Source: RH-AL1 sp964243435
GTDB taxonomy: Bacteria; Pseudomonadota; Alphaproteobacteria; Rhizobiales; Beijerinckiaceae
Assembly: GCA_964243435.1 (NCBI GenBank)
Contig: CAXTFM010000084.1
Location: 1-14,113 of the forward strand
Direction: 5' to 3'
Length of the DNA: 14,113 nt
Shown here: positions 1-7,318 of the stretch, in pieces
Layout of the letters: every line of letters begins with the position of its first letter
Numbering within the stretch: position 1 is the first letter of the stretch
The notes under the pieces: model-generated
What the model was told of the DNA's origin: nothing
Seen by the model: only the letters and a program-made list of their open reading frames with translations
Database searches by the model: none
Translations under genes and position numbers: made by a program

Positions 1-1853
1 ACCTTGGAGCAGCCGACGCCCTGGTCCACCCAGCGCACGACGTAGCCGAGCAGCCCCTGCACGTTGTTCTCCAGCTCCTGCGCGACCTCCTGCGGGTCGA
101 AGTTCGACTGGGCGAGCGGGATGGTCAGCAGGTCGGCGAGCTCCGCCGGCTTGCGCGTCTTGAGCTTCTGCTGGCGGGCGGACACGTCGACCTCGTGGTA
201 ATGCAGCGCGTGCAGCGTCGCCGCCGTCGGCGAGGGCACCCAGGCGGTGTTGGCGCCCTGCTCGGGGTGGGCGCGCTTGGTGGCGCGCATCTCCGCCATC
301 CGGTCGGGCGCCGCCCACATGCCCTTGCCGATCTGCGCGCGGCCGGGCAGGCCCAGCGCCAGGCCGGTGTCGACGTTGATGTCCTCGTAGGCGATGATCC
401 AGGGCTGCGACTTCATCCCCTGCTTGCGGACCATCGGCCCCGCCTCCATCGAGGTGTGGATCTCGTCGCCGGTGCGGTCGAGGAAGCCGGTGTTGATGAA
501 GCACACGCGCTCGGAGGCCGCCTCGATGCAGGCCATGAGGTTGGCGGAGGTACGCCGCTCCTCGTCCATGATGCCCATCTTCATCGTGTTCGGGGGCAGG
601 CGCACCGCCGCCTCGACGCGGCCGAACACTTCGCTGGCGAAGCCGACCTCCTCGGGGCCGTGCATCTTCGGCTTGACGATGTAGATCGAGCCGGAGCGGC
701 TGTTGTGCAGCGCGTGCCCGCCGTAAAGGTCGTGGCGGGCGATGGTGGCGCAGACCATGGCGTCGAGCAGGTTCTCGGGGATCTCGCGGCCCTGCGCGTC
801 GAGCACGGCGTCGGTGAAGGTGTGGTGCGCGGTGGAGCGGATCAGCATCAGCGCGCGGCCGTGGAGGCGCAGCTCGCCGCCCTTGGGGCTCTTGTAGGTG
901 CGGTCCCCGTTCAACACGCGATGGAGGAGTTGGCCGTTCTTCTCGAAGGACTCGCGCAGCGTGCCCTTCATCAGGCCGAGCCAGTTGCGGTAGCACACCA
1001 CCTTGTCGGCGGCGTCCACCGCGGCGACCGAGTCCTCCATGTCCATGATGGTCGAGACGGCGGACTCGACGACCACGTCGGCGACGCCGGCGGGATCGGT
1101 CCGCCCGATCGGGTTGCCACGGTCGATCACCACCTCGACGTGGAGCCCGTTGTTGGACAGCAGGATCAGGCCGGGCTCGTCGGGCGTGCCGACGTAGCCG
1201 TCGAACTGGGCGGGGTTGCGCAGCGCGGTTTCCGTGCCGCCGACCATGGCCACCACCAGGCGGCGGTTCTCGATGCGGTAGCCGGCGGCGTTGGCGTGCG
1301 ACCCCGCCGCCAGCGGTGCGATCAGGTCGAGGGCGGCCTTTGCCTCGGCGACGACGCGGGCGCCGCGCACGGGGTTGTAGCTCGTCCCCTTCTCCGCGCC
1401 GCGATCCTCCGTCACCGCGTCGGTGCCGTAAAGCGCGTCGTAGAGGCTGCCCCAGCGGGCGTTGGCGGCGTTCAGCGCGTAGCGGGCGTTGTTGATCGGC
1501 ACGACGAGCTGCGGGCCGGCGATGTCGGCGATCTCCTCGTCGAGGTTGGCGGTGGTGATGTCGCGCGGCGCGGGCGGCTCCCGGAGGTAGCCGATCTCGC
1601 GCAGGAAGCTCATGTAGCCGGCCGGGTCGATCGGCTTGGCGCGGCGCTCGCGGTGGTAGGCGTCGAGCTTGGCCTGCAGGGCGTCGCGGGCGGCGAGCAG
1701 CGCCCGGTTGCGGTCGGACAGCTCGGCGACGAGCCCGGCGAGCCCGCCGAAAAACGCCGCCTCGTCGAGGCCCGACCCAGGCAGCGCTTCCCCGACAAGG
1801 AAATCGTAGAGCACGCGCTCGACCTTGAGCCCGTTCGTCTCGACCGCCGTCAT
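1..1853 (-). CDS. glcB: Malate synthase G, 3' end cut by window edge
   Basis: Condenses glyoxylate with acetyl-CoA to give malate and CoA (glyoxylate/glycolate assimilation, cytosol). I translated 617 residues from an ATG at 1853 to the edge; the family is about 720 long, so roughly 100 residues are missing. Visible family blocks are TIMDMEDSVAAVDA (268-281), LMLIR with the active-site Arg at 339, MDEERRTSAN with a Mg ligand at Glu431, FLDRTGDE with the second ligand at Asp459, and RWVDQGVGCSK ending at 617. The Cys of GCSK is the residue oxidised in other family members. The catalytic-base Asp of the MED motif should lie about 12 codons outside the window. A GAGGGAG Shine-Dalgarno sits 6 bases before the ATG, which supports this start. 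The length and residue spacing fit form G, not the shorter form A. No glycolate oxidase or regulator gene is adjacent. Confidence 0.96.
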   Translation of the reverse strand, partial: MTAVETNGLKVERVLYDFLVGEALPGSGLDEAAFFGGLAGLVAELSDRNRALLAARDALQAKLDAYHRERRAKPIDPAGYMSFLREIGYLREPPAPRDITTANLDEEIADIAGPQLVVPINNARYALNAANARWGSLYDALYGTDAVTEDRGAEKGTSYNPVRGARVVAEAKAALDLIAPLAAGSHANAAGYRIENRRLVVAMVGGTETALRNPAQFDGYVGTPDEPGLILLSNNGLHVEVVIDRGNPIGRTDPAGVADVVVESAVSTIMDMEDSVAAVDAADKVVCYRNWLGLMKGTLRESFEKNGQLLHRVLNGDRTYKSPKGGELRLHGRALMLIRSTAHHTFTDAVLDAQGREIPENLLDAMVCATIARHDLYGGHALHNSRSGSIYIVKPKMHGPEEVGFASEVFGRVEAAVRLPPNTMKMGIMDEERRTSANLMACIEAASERVCFINTGFLDRTGDEIHTSMEAGPMVRKQGMKSQPWIIAYEDINVDTGLALGLPGRAQIGKGMWAAPDRMAEMRATKRAHPEQGANTAWVPSPTAATLHALHYHEVDVSARQQKLKTRKPAELADLLTIPLAQSNFDPQEVAQELENNVQGLLGYVVRWVDQGVGCSK

Positions 1854-1891
1854 GCGCCGCTCCCTCGCCCGTTCCGTTCGTATTGCAGCGC

Positions 1892-1920
1892 AACATGGCG
1901 ATGCGGTCGGGCGCTGTCAA
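1892..1920 (-). promoter_or_regulatory. Candidate sigma70 promoter of glcB
   Basis: Read on the minus strand, a perfect TTGACA (1920-1915) is followed after 17 bases by CATGTT (1897-1892). The latter matches TATAAT at three of six positions. The pair points at glcB, whose ATG starts about 39 bases below the -10 element. The -35 element and spacing are good and the -10 is poor, so this is a candidate only. Confidence 0.4.
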
Positions 1921-1963
1921 TTTTACCCGGCACGTGTGATGTCGCACCACACACCGCCTTCGC

Positions 1964-1979
1964 CCCGCCGCGCGGCGGG
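1964..1979. other. 16-bp perfect palindrome between queC and glcB
   Basis: CCCGCCGCGCGGCGGG is fully self-complementary and can form a 6-bp stem with a 4-base loop. It lies about 50 bases after the queC stop and about 44 bases upstream of the glcB -35 candidate. Flanking CTTCGCCCC on the left and GGGGGAGAAG on the right add an imperfect outer inverted repeat. No T-run follows on either strand, so a classical intrinsic terminator is doubtful. It may be a weak or Rho-assisted terminator of queC, or a protein site upstream of glcB. The rest of the 1854-2028 gap shows nothing else. Confidence 0.4.
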
Positions 1980-2028
1980 ATGGATCGCGGGGGAGAAGGG
2001 CCGCGGGACAAGGATCGTGCGGCGCCGG

Positions 2029-2766
2029 TCAGGGGCCGGGTTTCGCCGCCAGGAAGCGCTGCCAGCCGTCGGCGCGCAACGCGCAGGCCGGGCAGGTGCC
2101 GCAGCCGTAGCCCCATGCGTGCCGGGCGCCGCGCTCGCCGAGGTAGCAGGTGTGCGTCGCCTCCACGATGAGGTCGACGAGGTCGCGCCCACCGAGCCGC
2201 TCGGCGAGGCGCCACGTGTCCGCCTTGTCCAGCCACATCAGCGGGGTCTCGACCACGAACCGGGTGTCCATGCCGAGGTTGAGCGCCACCTGCATGGCCT
2301 TGATGGTGTCGTCGCGGCAATCGGGATAGCCGGAATAGTCGGTTTCGCACATGCCGCCGACGATGCGGCGCAGCCCGCGCCGGTGCGCCAGCGCCGCGGC
2401 GAAGGTGAGGAACAGCAGGTTGCGCCCCGGCACGAAGGTGTTGGGCAGGCCTCCGGCATCGGTGGCGATGGCGATTTCCGCCGTCATCGCCGTCGCGCCG
2501 ATGGCGGCCAGCGCGGCGAGGTCGATCGTGTGGTCCGGCCCGAGCCGGCCGGGCCAGCGCCGCTCCAGCGCGGCACGCAACGCCGGCCGCCCGTCGAGCT
2601 CGACGCGGTGGCGCTGGCGGTAGTCGAAGCCGAGCGTTTCCACCCGGTCGAAGCGGTCGAGCGCCCAGGCCAGGCAGGTGGTCGAGTCCTGGCCGCCGGA
2701 GAACAGCACCAGCGCGCCGCCCTCCCCCGCCGCACCCTTGCCCGCCACGCCCTCCGCCGCCGTCAC
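2029..2766 (-). CDS. queC: 7-cyano-7-deazaguanine (preQ0) synthase QueC
   Basis: An ATP- and ammonia-dependent enzyme that converts 7-carboxy-7-deazaguanine to preQ0 on the route to queuosine in tRNA. The 245-residue product has the PP-loop SGGQDS at 23-28, which binds ATP. Later blocks are PGRNLLFLTFAAALA, GGMCETDYSGYPDCRD and ETPLMWLDKADTW. A C-terminal zinc site has Cys207, Cys222, Cys225 and Cys228 (CGTCPAC). The start is GTG at 2766. It overlaps the nudC stop as GTGA and is preceded by GGAGG four bases upstream; no in-frame ATG exists before the PP-loop. Translational coupling to nudC is likely. No queD, queE or queF lies beside it, so the other pathway steps must be encoded elsewhere. 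The first 17 residues are Gly/Ala-rich and probably disordered. Confidence 0.95.
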   Translation of the reverse strand: MTAAEGVAGKGAAGEGGALVLFSGGQDSTTCLAWALDRFDRVETLGFDYRQRHRVELDGRPALRAALERRWPGRLGPDHTIDLAALAAIGATAMTAEIAIATDAGGLPNTFVPGRNLLFLTFAAALAHRRGLRRIVGGMCETDYSGYPDCRDDTIKAMQVALNLGMDTRFVVETPLMWLDKADTWRLAERLGGRDLVDLIVEATHTCYLGERGARHAWGYGCGTCPACALRADGWQRFLAAKPGP

Positions 2767-3737
2767 GCCGCCTCCGTGCCGTCCAGCGCCCAGCTGCGCA
2801 TCAGCAGGTTGGCGATGGCGAGCTTGGGCGGGCAGGTCAGCCCGTCGGGGTGGGTGCGCGACAGCATCAGGCGCGCTTCCTCGCGGGAAAACCAGCGCGC
2901 GTCCTCGAGCTCGGTCGTGTCCACGGTGATCTCGCTCGAGCGGGCCTGCGCCAGGCAGCCGAGCATCAGCGAGGACGGGAACGGCCAGGGCTGCGAGGCG
3001 AGGTAGCGGACGGGGCCGACGACGATGCCGGCCTCCTCCATGATCTCCCGGCGCACGGAGTCTTCCAGCGTTTCCCCGACCTCCGTGAAGCCGGCGAGGC
3101 AGGAGTACATGCCCGCGGGGAAACGCGCCTGACGGCCGAGCAGGCAGCGTTCGCCGTCGGTGACCAGCATGATCACCACCGGTTCGAGCTTGGGAAAGTG
3201 GTGGCGCCCGCAGGCGTCGCATTCGCGGCGCGAACCGCCGACGGAAGCCTGGGTGGCCGCGCCGCAATTGGCGCAGAACCCGTTGTGCTTGTGCCAGTAC
3301 AGCAGGCTCTTGGCCTGGGCGAGGGCGCCGATGACGTGCTCCGCGACGAGGCCCTGCGCCGCGATCGTCCTGAGGTCGATGAAGGACAGCTCGCCGCGTT
3401 CCTGCGCGTTGTCGTGCGAGGCCGCCTCGATGAGCCGGGCGAAAAGGGCGCGCTCGCCGTGGCACCCCAGGAACACCGTGCCGATGGCCTGGCCGAGCGC
3501 GTCGGCCTCCTTGGCGGTGAACAGGGCGTCATGCGCGTCGCCGACGTGCTTCAGCGCCGGGATCTCGCCCGACAGCACGAGGAAACGCGTGGCCGGCGCC
3601 GCGCGCCGGGCGGCGAGGTAGCCGTCCTCCTCGCGCAGGTTTCCCATGCGGTCCAGGGTGTTGAGCGCGAAGCCGGTCAATTGCGACTGTTCGGGCAAGC
3701 AGGGCTCCGGGGGCGGCGCGAGGGAACGAGCGCCCAT
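2763..3737 (-). CDS. nudC: NAD(+)/NADH pyrophosphatase and putative NAD-RNA decapping hydrolase NudC
   Basis: A Nudix hydrolase that splits NAD(H) into NMN(H) and AMP; family members also remove NAD caps from RNA 5' ends. From the ATG at 3737 the product has 324 residues. It has an N-terminal domain starting near LTGFALNTLDR (20-30) and a four-cysteine zinc ribbon (Cys155, Cys158, Cys173, Cys176). The Nudix box is complete at 216-238 and matches GX5EX7REUXEEXGU exactly. The NudC signature SQPWPFPSS at 248-256 separates it from other Nudix proteins. The start is chosen because the N-terminal domain begins just after it; an in-frame ORF continues 50 codons further upstream but is Arg/Pro-rich without family likeness. 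The Shine-Dalgarno before 3737 is weak. The 3' end overlaps queC by four bases. Confidence 0.95.
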   Translation of the reverse strand: MGARSLAPPPEPCLPEQSQLTGFALNTLDRMGNLREEDGYLAARRAAPATRFLVLSGEIPALKHVGDAHDALFTAKEADALGQAIGTVFLGCHGERALFARLIEAASHDNAQERGELSFIDLRTIAAQGLVAEHVIGALAQAKSLLYWHKHNGFCANCGAATQASVGGSRRECDACGRHHFPKLEPVVIMLVTDGERCLLGRQARFPAGMYSCLAGFTEVGETLEDSVRREIMEEAGIVVGPVRYLASQPWPFPSSLMLGCLAQARSSEITVDTTELEDARWFSREEARLMLSRTHPDGLTCPPKLAIANLLMRSWALDGTEAA

Positions 3738-3985
3738 CGCTACTAAGTCGGGCGGCCCGCGTCCACGCGGGATATTGCGGCGCCCTCCCCCGTTCCGGCG
3801 AGCCGCGGCCAAGCGCGGACCGGCCGTGCCCAGGGTGGATGCGTGCGGGGTGGGCATGGGCAGGCCAGGCACGCACGGGCGAGGCATGCACGCATCCGGT
3901 GCCGCCCCCGCGCCGCAACAAAACCGGATTTCCCCGTCTCCTTGCCGGTTTCCGGCCCGAGCGGTCGCCGTCCGTCGCGAGAACC
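3738..3985. other. Divergent intergenic region with inverted repeats
   Basis: These 248 bp separate the divergently transcribed nudC and channel genes, so any promoters for both lie here. A perfect 10-bp inverted repeat, GGATGCGTGC (3837-3846) and GCACGCATCC (3888-3897), has arm starts 51 bp apart. Between and within the arms are near-identical 10-mers GGCACGCACG (3868) and GGCATGCACG (3883). A hairpin CCCGCG-TCCA-CGCGGG (3756-3771) lies in the presumed nudC leader. I see no convincing -35/-10 pair for either gene. Open reading through the region is Arg/Pro-rich and looks like GC-rich noise. Confidence 0.5.
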
Positions 3986-6463
3986 ATGCTCCGTCCCCTC
4001 CTCCGCCTTTGCTGTCTCCTGTTGGTGCTGCTCGGCACCTGCGGCCTGGCGTTCGCGCAGGTTTCGCAGCCCAGCGAGAACCAGGAGCAGCTCGGCACGA
4101 CCGTCCAGGGCCTGGCCGACAAGCTCGCCGGCATCGAGAAGCGCATCGACGTCGCGCGGCCGAGCCAAACCCAACTGGTGCAGCTCGCCACCGAGGTCGC
4201 GCCCCTCGCCAGCGAAGCGCAGGCGCTGGTCGAGCGGCTCACCCCGCGGGTGACGGCGATGAAGGCGCGCCTCGACCAGCTCGGCCCCAAGCCGGAAAAG
4301 GGCGAAAGCCCCGACATCTCCAGGGAGCGGGACACGCTGGACGCGTCGTTTACCCAGAACGACGGCCTGTTCAAGCGCACCAAGGTCCTCGCCGTGAAGG
4401 CGCAGCAGGACGCGACCTACATCGCCAAGCGCCAGCGCACGCTGTTCGCGACGTCGCTGTTCCAGCGCTCGGCGAGCTTGCTCAACCCGCCGCTGTGGTT
4501 CGCCGTGATGCGGGAAACGCCGGGCAACATCGCCGATATCGGGCGGCTGTTCGACCAGTGGCTCAGCGCCTTCAACCGCGACCTCACCGGCGGCAGGCTG
4601 GTCACCTTCTGGGCCATCGTGCTCGGCGTGGTCGTGCTGTACTGGCCCCTGACCTGGGCGGCGCGTCGCTTCATGGCGCGCGAAACCAGGATCGACGCGC
4701 CCGACCGCTGGCGCAAGATCGTCGGCGCCTGCTGGACGAGCCTCACCGTGGCGGGGCTGATGATCGCGGTGATGTACGCGGTCGCCTACGTGTTCAGCTT
4801 CGTCGCCCTCGCCGACACGCGCTTCACGCCCATCTACGACGCCCTGCAATGGGGGGTGATCCACATCGCGCTCGCCGCCGGCCTGTCGCGCGGACTGCTG
4901 GCGCCGGGGCGGTCGAAGTGGCGGCTCGTCAACCTCGACGGCGTCACCGCCGACAAGCTGGTGCGCGTCGCCATCGGGGTGGCGCTGATCGTGTCGCTGA
5001 GCCGCCTCATCGAGGCGCTGAACGAGGTGATCTACGCCTCCTACGAGTTCTCCGTCGCGGTGCGCGGCGTCGGGGCGCTGCTCGTCGCGGCGGGCCTCGC
5101 CCTGGCGCTCGTCGACCTCGGCGACGACCCAGAGGCCGACAACCCCGACGCGGCGGCCGACGCGCCCGGCGCGGAGGTGGCGACGCCGACGCAGCGGCGC
5201 GACATCTACGGGCTGGTGCGCACGCTCGCCTGGACGCTGATCCTCGTCATCACCGTCGCGGTTCTCGCCGGCTACGTGTATTTCGCGAGCTTCCTCGTCG
5301 AGCAGATGTCGCTCATCGCCATCGTCGCGGTGGTGCTCTACCTCGTGGTCTGCCTCACCGACGAATCCTGCGCGCTCGGGTTCCAGCCGACCTCGCGCGT
5401 CGGGCGCAACCTCGTCCACACCGTCGGCCTGCGCCGGGAAACGCTGGACCAGCTGCCCGTTGTGCTGTCGGGCGCCGCCCGCCTCGCGCTGTTCGGCATC
5501 GCCCTGCTGGTCGTCGCCGCCCCCTGGGGCATGCAGTCGACGGACCTGTCGAGCAACCTCGAGGCGATCTTCTTCGGCTTCAAGGTCGGCGACTTCACCG
5601 TTTCGCTGGAGGGGATCGCCGTCGCCCTCATCAGCTTCCTCATCATCCTCGCCGCGACGCGCGGCATCCAGAACTGGCTGGAGGACCGCTACCTGCCGAC
5701 CACCCGGCTCGACGCCGGGCTGCGCAACTCCATCAAGACCAGCCTCGGCTACCTCGGCCTCGTCATCGCCCTGGCGGTGGCCGCCGGCGACCTCGGCCTC
5801 GACTTCCAGAAGCTCGCCATCGTCGCCGGCGCCCTGTCGGTGGGCATCGGCTTCGGCCTGCAATCCATCGTCAACAACTTCGTGTCCGGCCTGATCCTGC
5901 TGTGGGAGCGGGCGGTGCGGGTCGGCGACTGGGTGATCGTCGGCGCCGACCAGGGCTACGTGCGCAAGATCAACGTGCGCTCGACGGAGATCGAAACCTT
6001 TGACCGCGCGGCGGTGATCGTGCCGAACTCCAACCTCGTCTCGGGCGTCGTCAAGAACCTGATGCGCGCCGACCGCGTCGGCCGCCTGCAGATCGAACTC
6101 ACCGTCCACGCCACCGCCGACCCGGAGAAGGTGCGCGACGTGCTGCTCGCCATCACCGGGGACAACGAGGCGGTGCTCAGCCTGCCCTCCCCGTCCGTGC
6201 GCTTCACCAACCTCACGGCGAGCGCGATGACCTTCGACCTGTACTGCTACGTCGCCGACGTGGAGGCGAGCGCACGCACCAAGAGCGACCTGTACTTCGA
6301 GATCTGCCGCCGCTTCCGCAAGAACGGCTTCTTCGACGGGCCGCCCCCCGACCCGACCGCGATCAACATCGTCGGCCTCGACAGGCTGCAGGACGCGCTC
6401 CGCGCCGGCGAAGCGCCGCGCGGCGGCACCGAGCCTGCGCTGGCCGCGCGCAAGGCCGGCTGA
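3986..6463 (+). CDS. MscS-type mechanosensitive channel with N-terminal DUF3772 domain
   Basis: A large inner-membrane channel of the MscS superfamily, expected to open under membrane tension and release solutes after hypo-osmotic shock. The 825-residue product starts with a signal peptide (LLRLCCLLLVLL, cut after AFA at 24). A periplasmic, helix-rich region to about 200 contains the DUF3772-like stretch (RTKVLAVKAQQ, FQRSASLLNPP). About eleven hydrophobic segments follow between 203 and 635. A charged loop rich in Asp, Ala and Pro sits near 380-405. The pore-lining helix GALSVGIGFGLQSIVNNF (615-632) is followed by the MscS beta domain with WERAVRVGDWVIV and VPNSNLVSGVVKN, to about 780. The start is the ATG just before the signal peptide; the ORF is open 49 codons upstream without family features. 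The next gene starts 5 bases after the stop. Confidence 0.93.
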   Translation: MLRPLLRLCCLLLVLLGTCGLAFAQVSQPSENQEQLGTTVQGLADKLAGIEKRIDVARPSQTQLVQLATEVAPLASEAQALVERLTPRVTAMKARLDQLGPKPEKGESPDISRERDTLDASFTQNDGLFKRTKVLAVKAQQDATYIAKRQRTLFATSLFQRSASLLNPPLWFAVMRETPGNIADIGRLFDQWLSAFNRDLTGGRLVTFWAIVLGVVVLYWPLTWAARRFMARETRIDAPDRWRKIVGACWTSLTVAGLMIAVMYAVAYVFSFVALADTRFTPIYDALQWGVIHIALAAGLSRGLLAPGRSKWRLVNLDGVTADKLVRVAIGVALIVSLSRLIEALNEVIYASYEFSVAVRGVGALLVAAGLALALVDLGDDPEADNPDAAADAPGAEVATPTQRRDIYGLVRTLAWTLILVITVAVLAGYVYFASFLVEQMSLIAIVAVVLYLVVCLTDESCALGFQPTSRVGRNLVHTVGLRRETLDQLPVVLSGAARLALFGIALLVVAAPWGMQSTDLSSNLEAIFFGFKVGDFTVSLEGIAVALISFLIILAATRGIQNWLEDRYLPTTRLDAGLRNSIKTSLGYLGLVIALAVAAGDLGLDFQKLAIVAGALSVGIGFGLQSIVNNFVSGLILLWERAVRVGDWVIVGADQGYVRKINVRSTEIETFDRAAVIVPNSNLVSGVVKNLMRADRVGRLQIELTVHATADPEKVRDVLLAITGDNEAVLSLPSPSVRFTNLTASAMTFDLYCYVADVEASARTKSDLYFEICRRFRKNGFFDGPPPDPTAINIVGLDRLQDALRAGEAPRGGTEPALAARKAG

Positions 6464-6468
6464 TCGCC

Positions 6469-6981
6469 ATGCCGACCCCGCCGCAAAGCGCGATCCGCCT
6501 CGCCGCCGTCGCCGCGCTCGCCGCCACGCTTGCCGGCTGCCTCAGCACGGAGGGGCCGGAGCCCCCCGCGCTCGCCGACCGTCGCGAAAGCGTCGTCGTC
6601 CGCCTCGACCCGGACGAGGTGCGCGCCCGCATCTCCGACTACCGCCGCACGCACGACCTGTCGGCGGTGACGCTCGACCCCGCCCTGATGGCCCTCGCCC
6701 AGGCCCAGGCCAACGCCATGGCCAGCGCCAACCACCTCAGCCACGAGATCGCCGGCTCGCTCGACCACCGGTTGAACGCCGCCCGCCACGCCAAGGGCTA
6801 CGCGGTGGAGAACGTATCCGCCGGCTACGGCACGGCGGATGCGGCGGTGGCCGGCTGGCAGCGCTCGCCCGGCCACAACGCCAACCTGCTCGACGGCAAG
6901 ATGCGCCGCATGGGGATCGCTGCCGCCGACGCGCCCGGCACGCGCTTCAAGACCTACTGGGCGCTGATGATGACGGACTGA
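6469..6981 (+). CDS. CAP (SCP/PR1, YkwD-like) domain lipoprotein
   Basis: A small exported lipoprotein of 170 residues. The signal sequence ends in a lipobox LAGC with the modified Cys at 24, so the protein should be anchored on the periplasmic face of a membrane. The CAP domain spans about 45-168. Recognisable blocks are SANHLSHEIAGSLDHRL (His92, Glu93), AVENVSAGYG (Glu114), GWQRSPGHNANLL (His136) and KTYWALMM. These supply the His and Glu residues that line the CAP cavity. The biochemical role of bacterial CAP proteins is mostly unknown, so I give no activity. It begins 5 bases after the mechanosensitive channel gene on the same strand and is probably co-transcribed with it. Its Shine-Dalgarno is weak, which is compatible with translational coupling. 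Confidence 0.9.
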   Translation: MPTPPQSAIRLAAVAALAATLAGCLSTEGPEPPALADRRESVVVRLDPDEVRARISDYRRTHDLSAVTLDPALMALAQAQANAMASANHLSHEIAGSLDHRLNAARHAKGYAVENVSAGYGTADAAVAGWQRSPGHNANLLDGKMRRMGIAAADAPGTRFKTYWALMMTD

Positions 6982-7318
6982 AGCCGGGCGGCCATGCCCG
7001 GTGCCGCCGGTTGACGCTGAATCGTCCGGGCATGCGCGGTCCGGGCACTGCCGGCGTCGAGCGACATCGACGGCTTCCGCCGCCCGTCAGGGGTCCGTCG
7101 ACCCGGCACGGGCACGACGGCACGCGGTGCCCACCGGCCGTGCCTGCCGGAACGACACGGGACCCAAAAAAAACTTCGCTATACTGCGGACGTTATTGAC
7201 AGCCTTGGCATGCTCTCGTTGTGTTGATTCGGGGGAGGGCGGAGCACGCGAGCGCCTGCGTTCGATCGGATGGGGCCGGTCGGCGGGTCCGGCATGCACG
7301 CCCTCGGGGGCAGAGCGA
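6982..7318 (+). promoter_or_regulatory. 337-bp intergenic region upstream of the HWE kinase
   Basis: After the hairpins at 6984-7034 comes a direct repeat GTCCGGGCA (7024-7032 and 7039-7047). The stretch 7166-7201 is markedly AT-rich for this genome. It holds an A8 tract (7166-7173), CTATACT (7179-7185), close to the alphaproteobacterial -10 CTATAT, and a perfect TTGACA (7196-7201). The TTGACA has only TTGTGT 17 bases on, and the TATACT has no good -35. A kinase promoter here is likely but its exact elements are unclear. In-frame reading upstream of 7319 gives no family-like protein. Confidence 0.35.
6984..7034 (+). terminator. Possible hairpin terminator after the CAP lipoprotein gene
   Basis: CCGGGC (6984-6989) and GCCCGG (6996-7001) form a 6-bp stem with a 6-base loop, starting two bases after the stop codon. 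A competing fold pairs CATGCCCGG (6993-7001) with CCGGGCATG (7026-7034) over nine bases. Neither is followed by a T-run. This is a weak terminator candidate. Confidence 0.3.

Noticed and set aside
3839..3985. A 49-codon N-terminal extension of the mechanosensitive channel.
   Set aside because: It would place the clear signal peptide internally, and the sequence is low-complexity translation of the inverted-repeat region.
7149..7175. GGAAC upstream of the kinase as a general stress (EcfG) -35 element.
   Set aside because: No CGTT lies 16-19 bases downstream; the first CGTT is 37 bases away.
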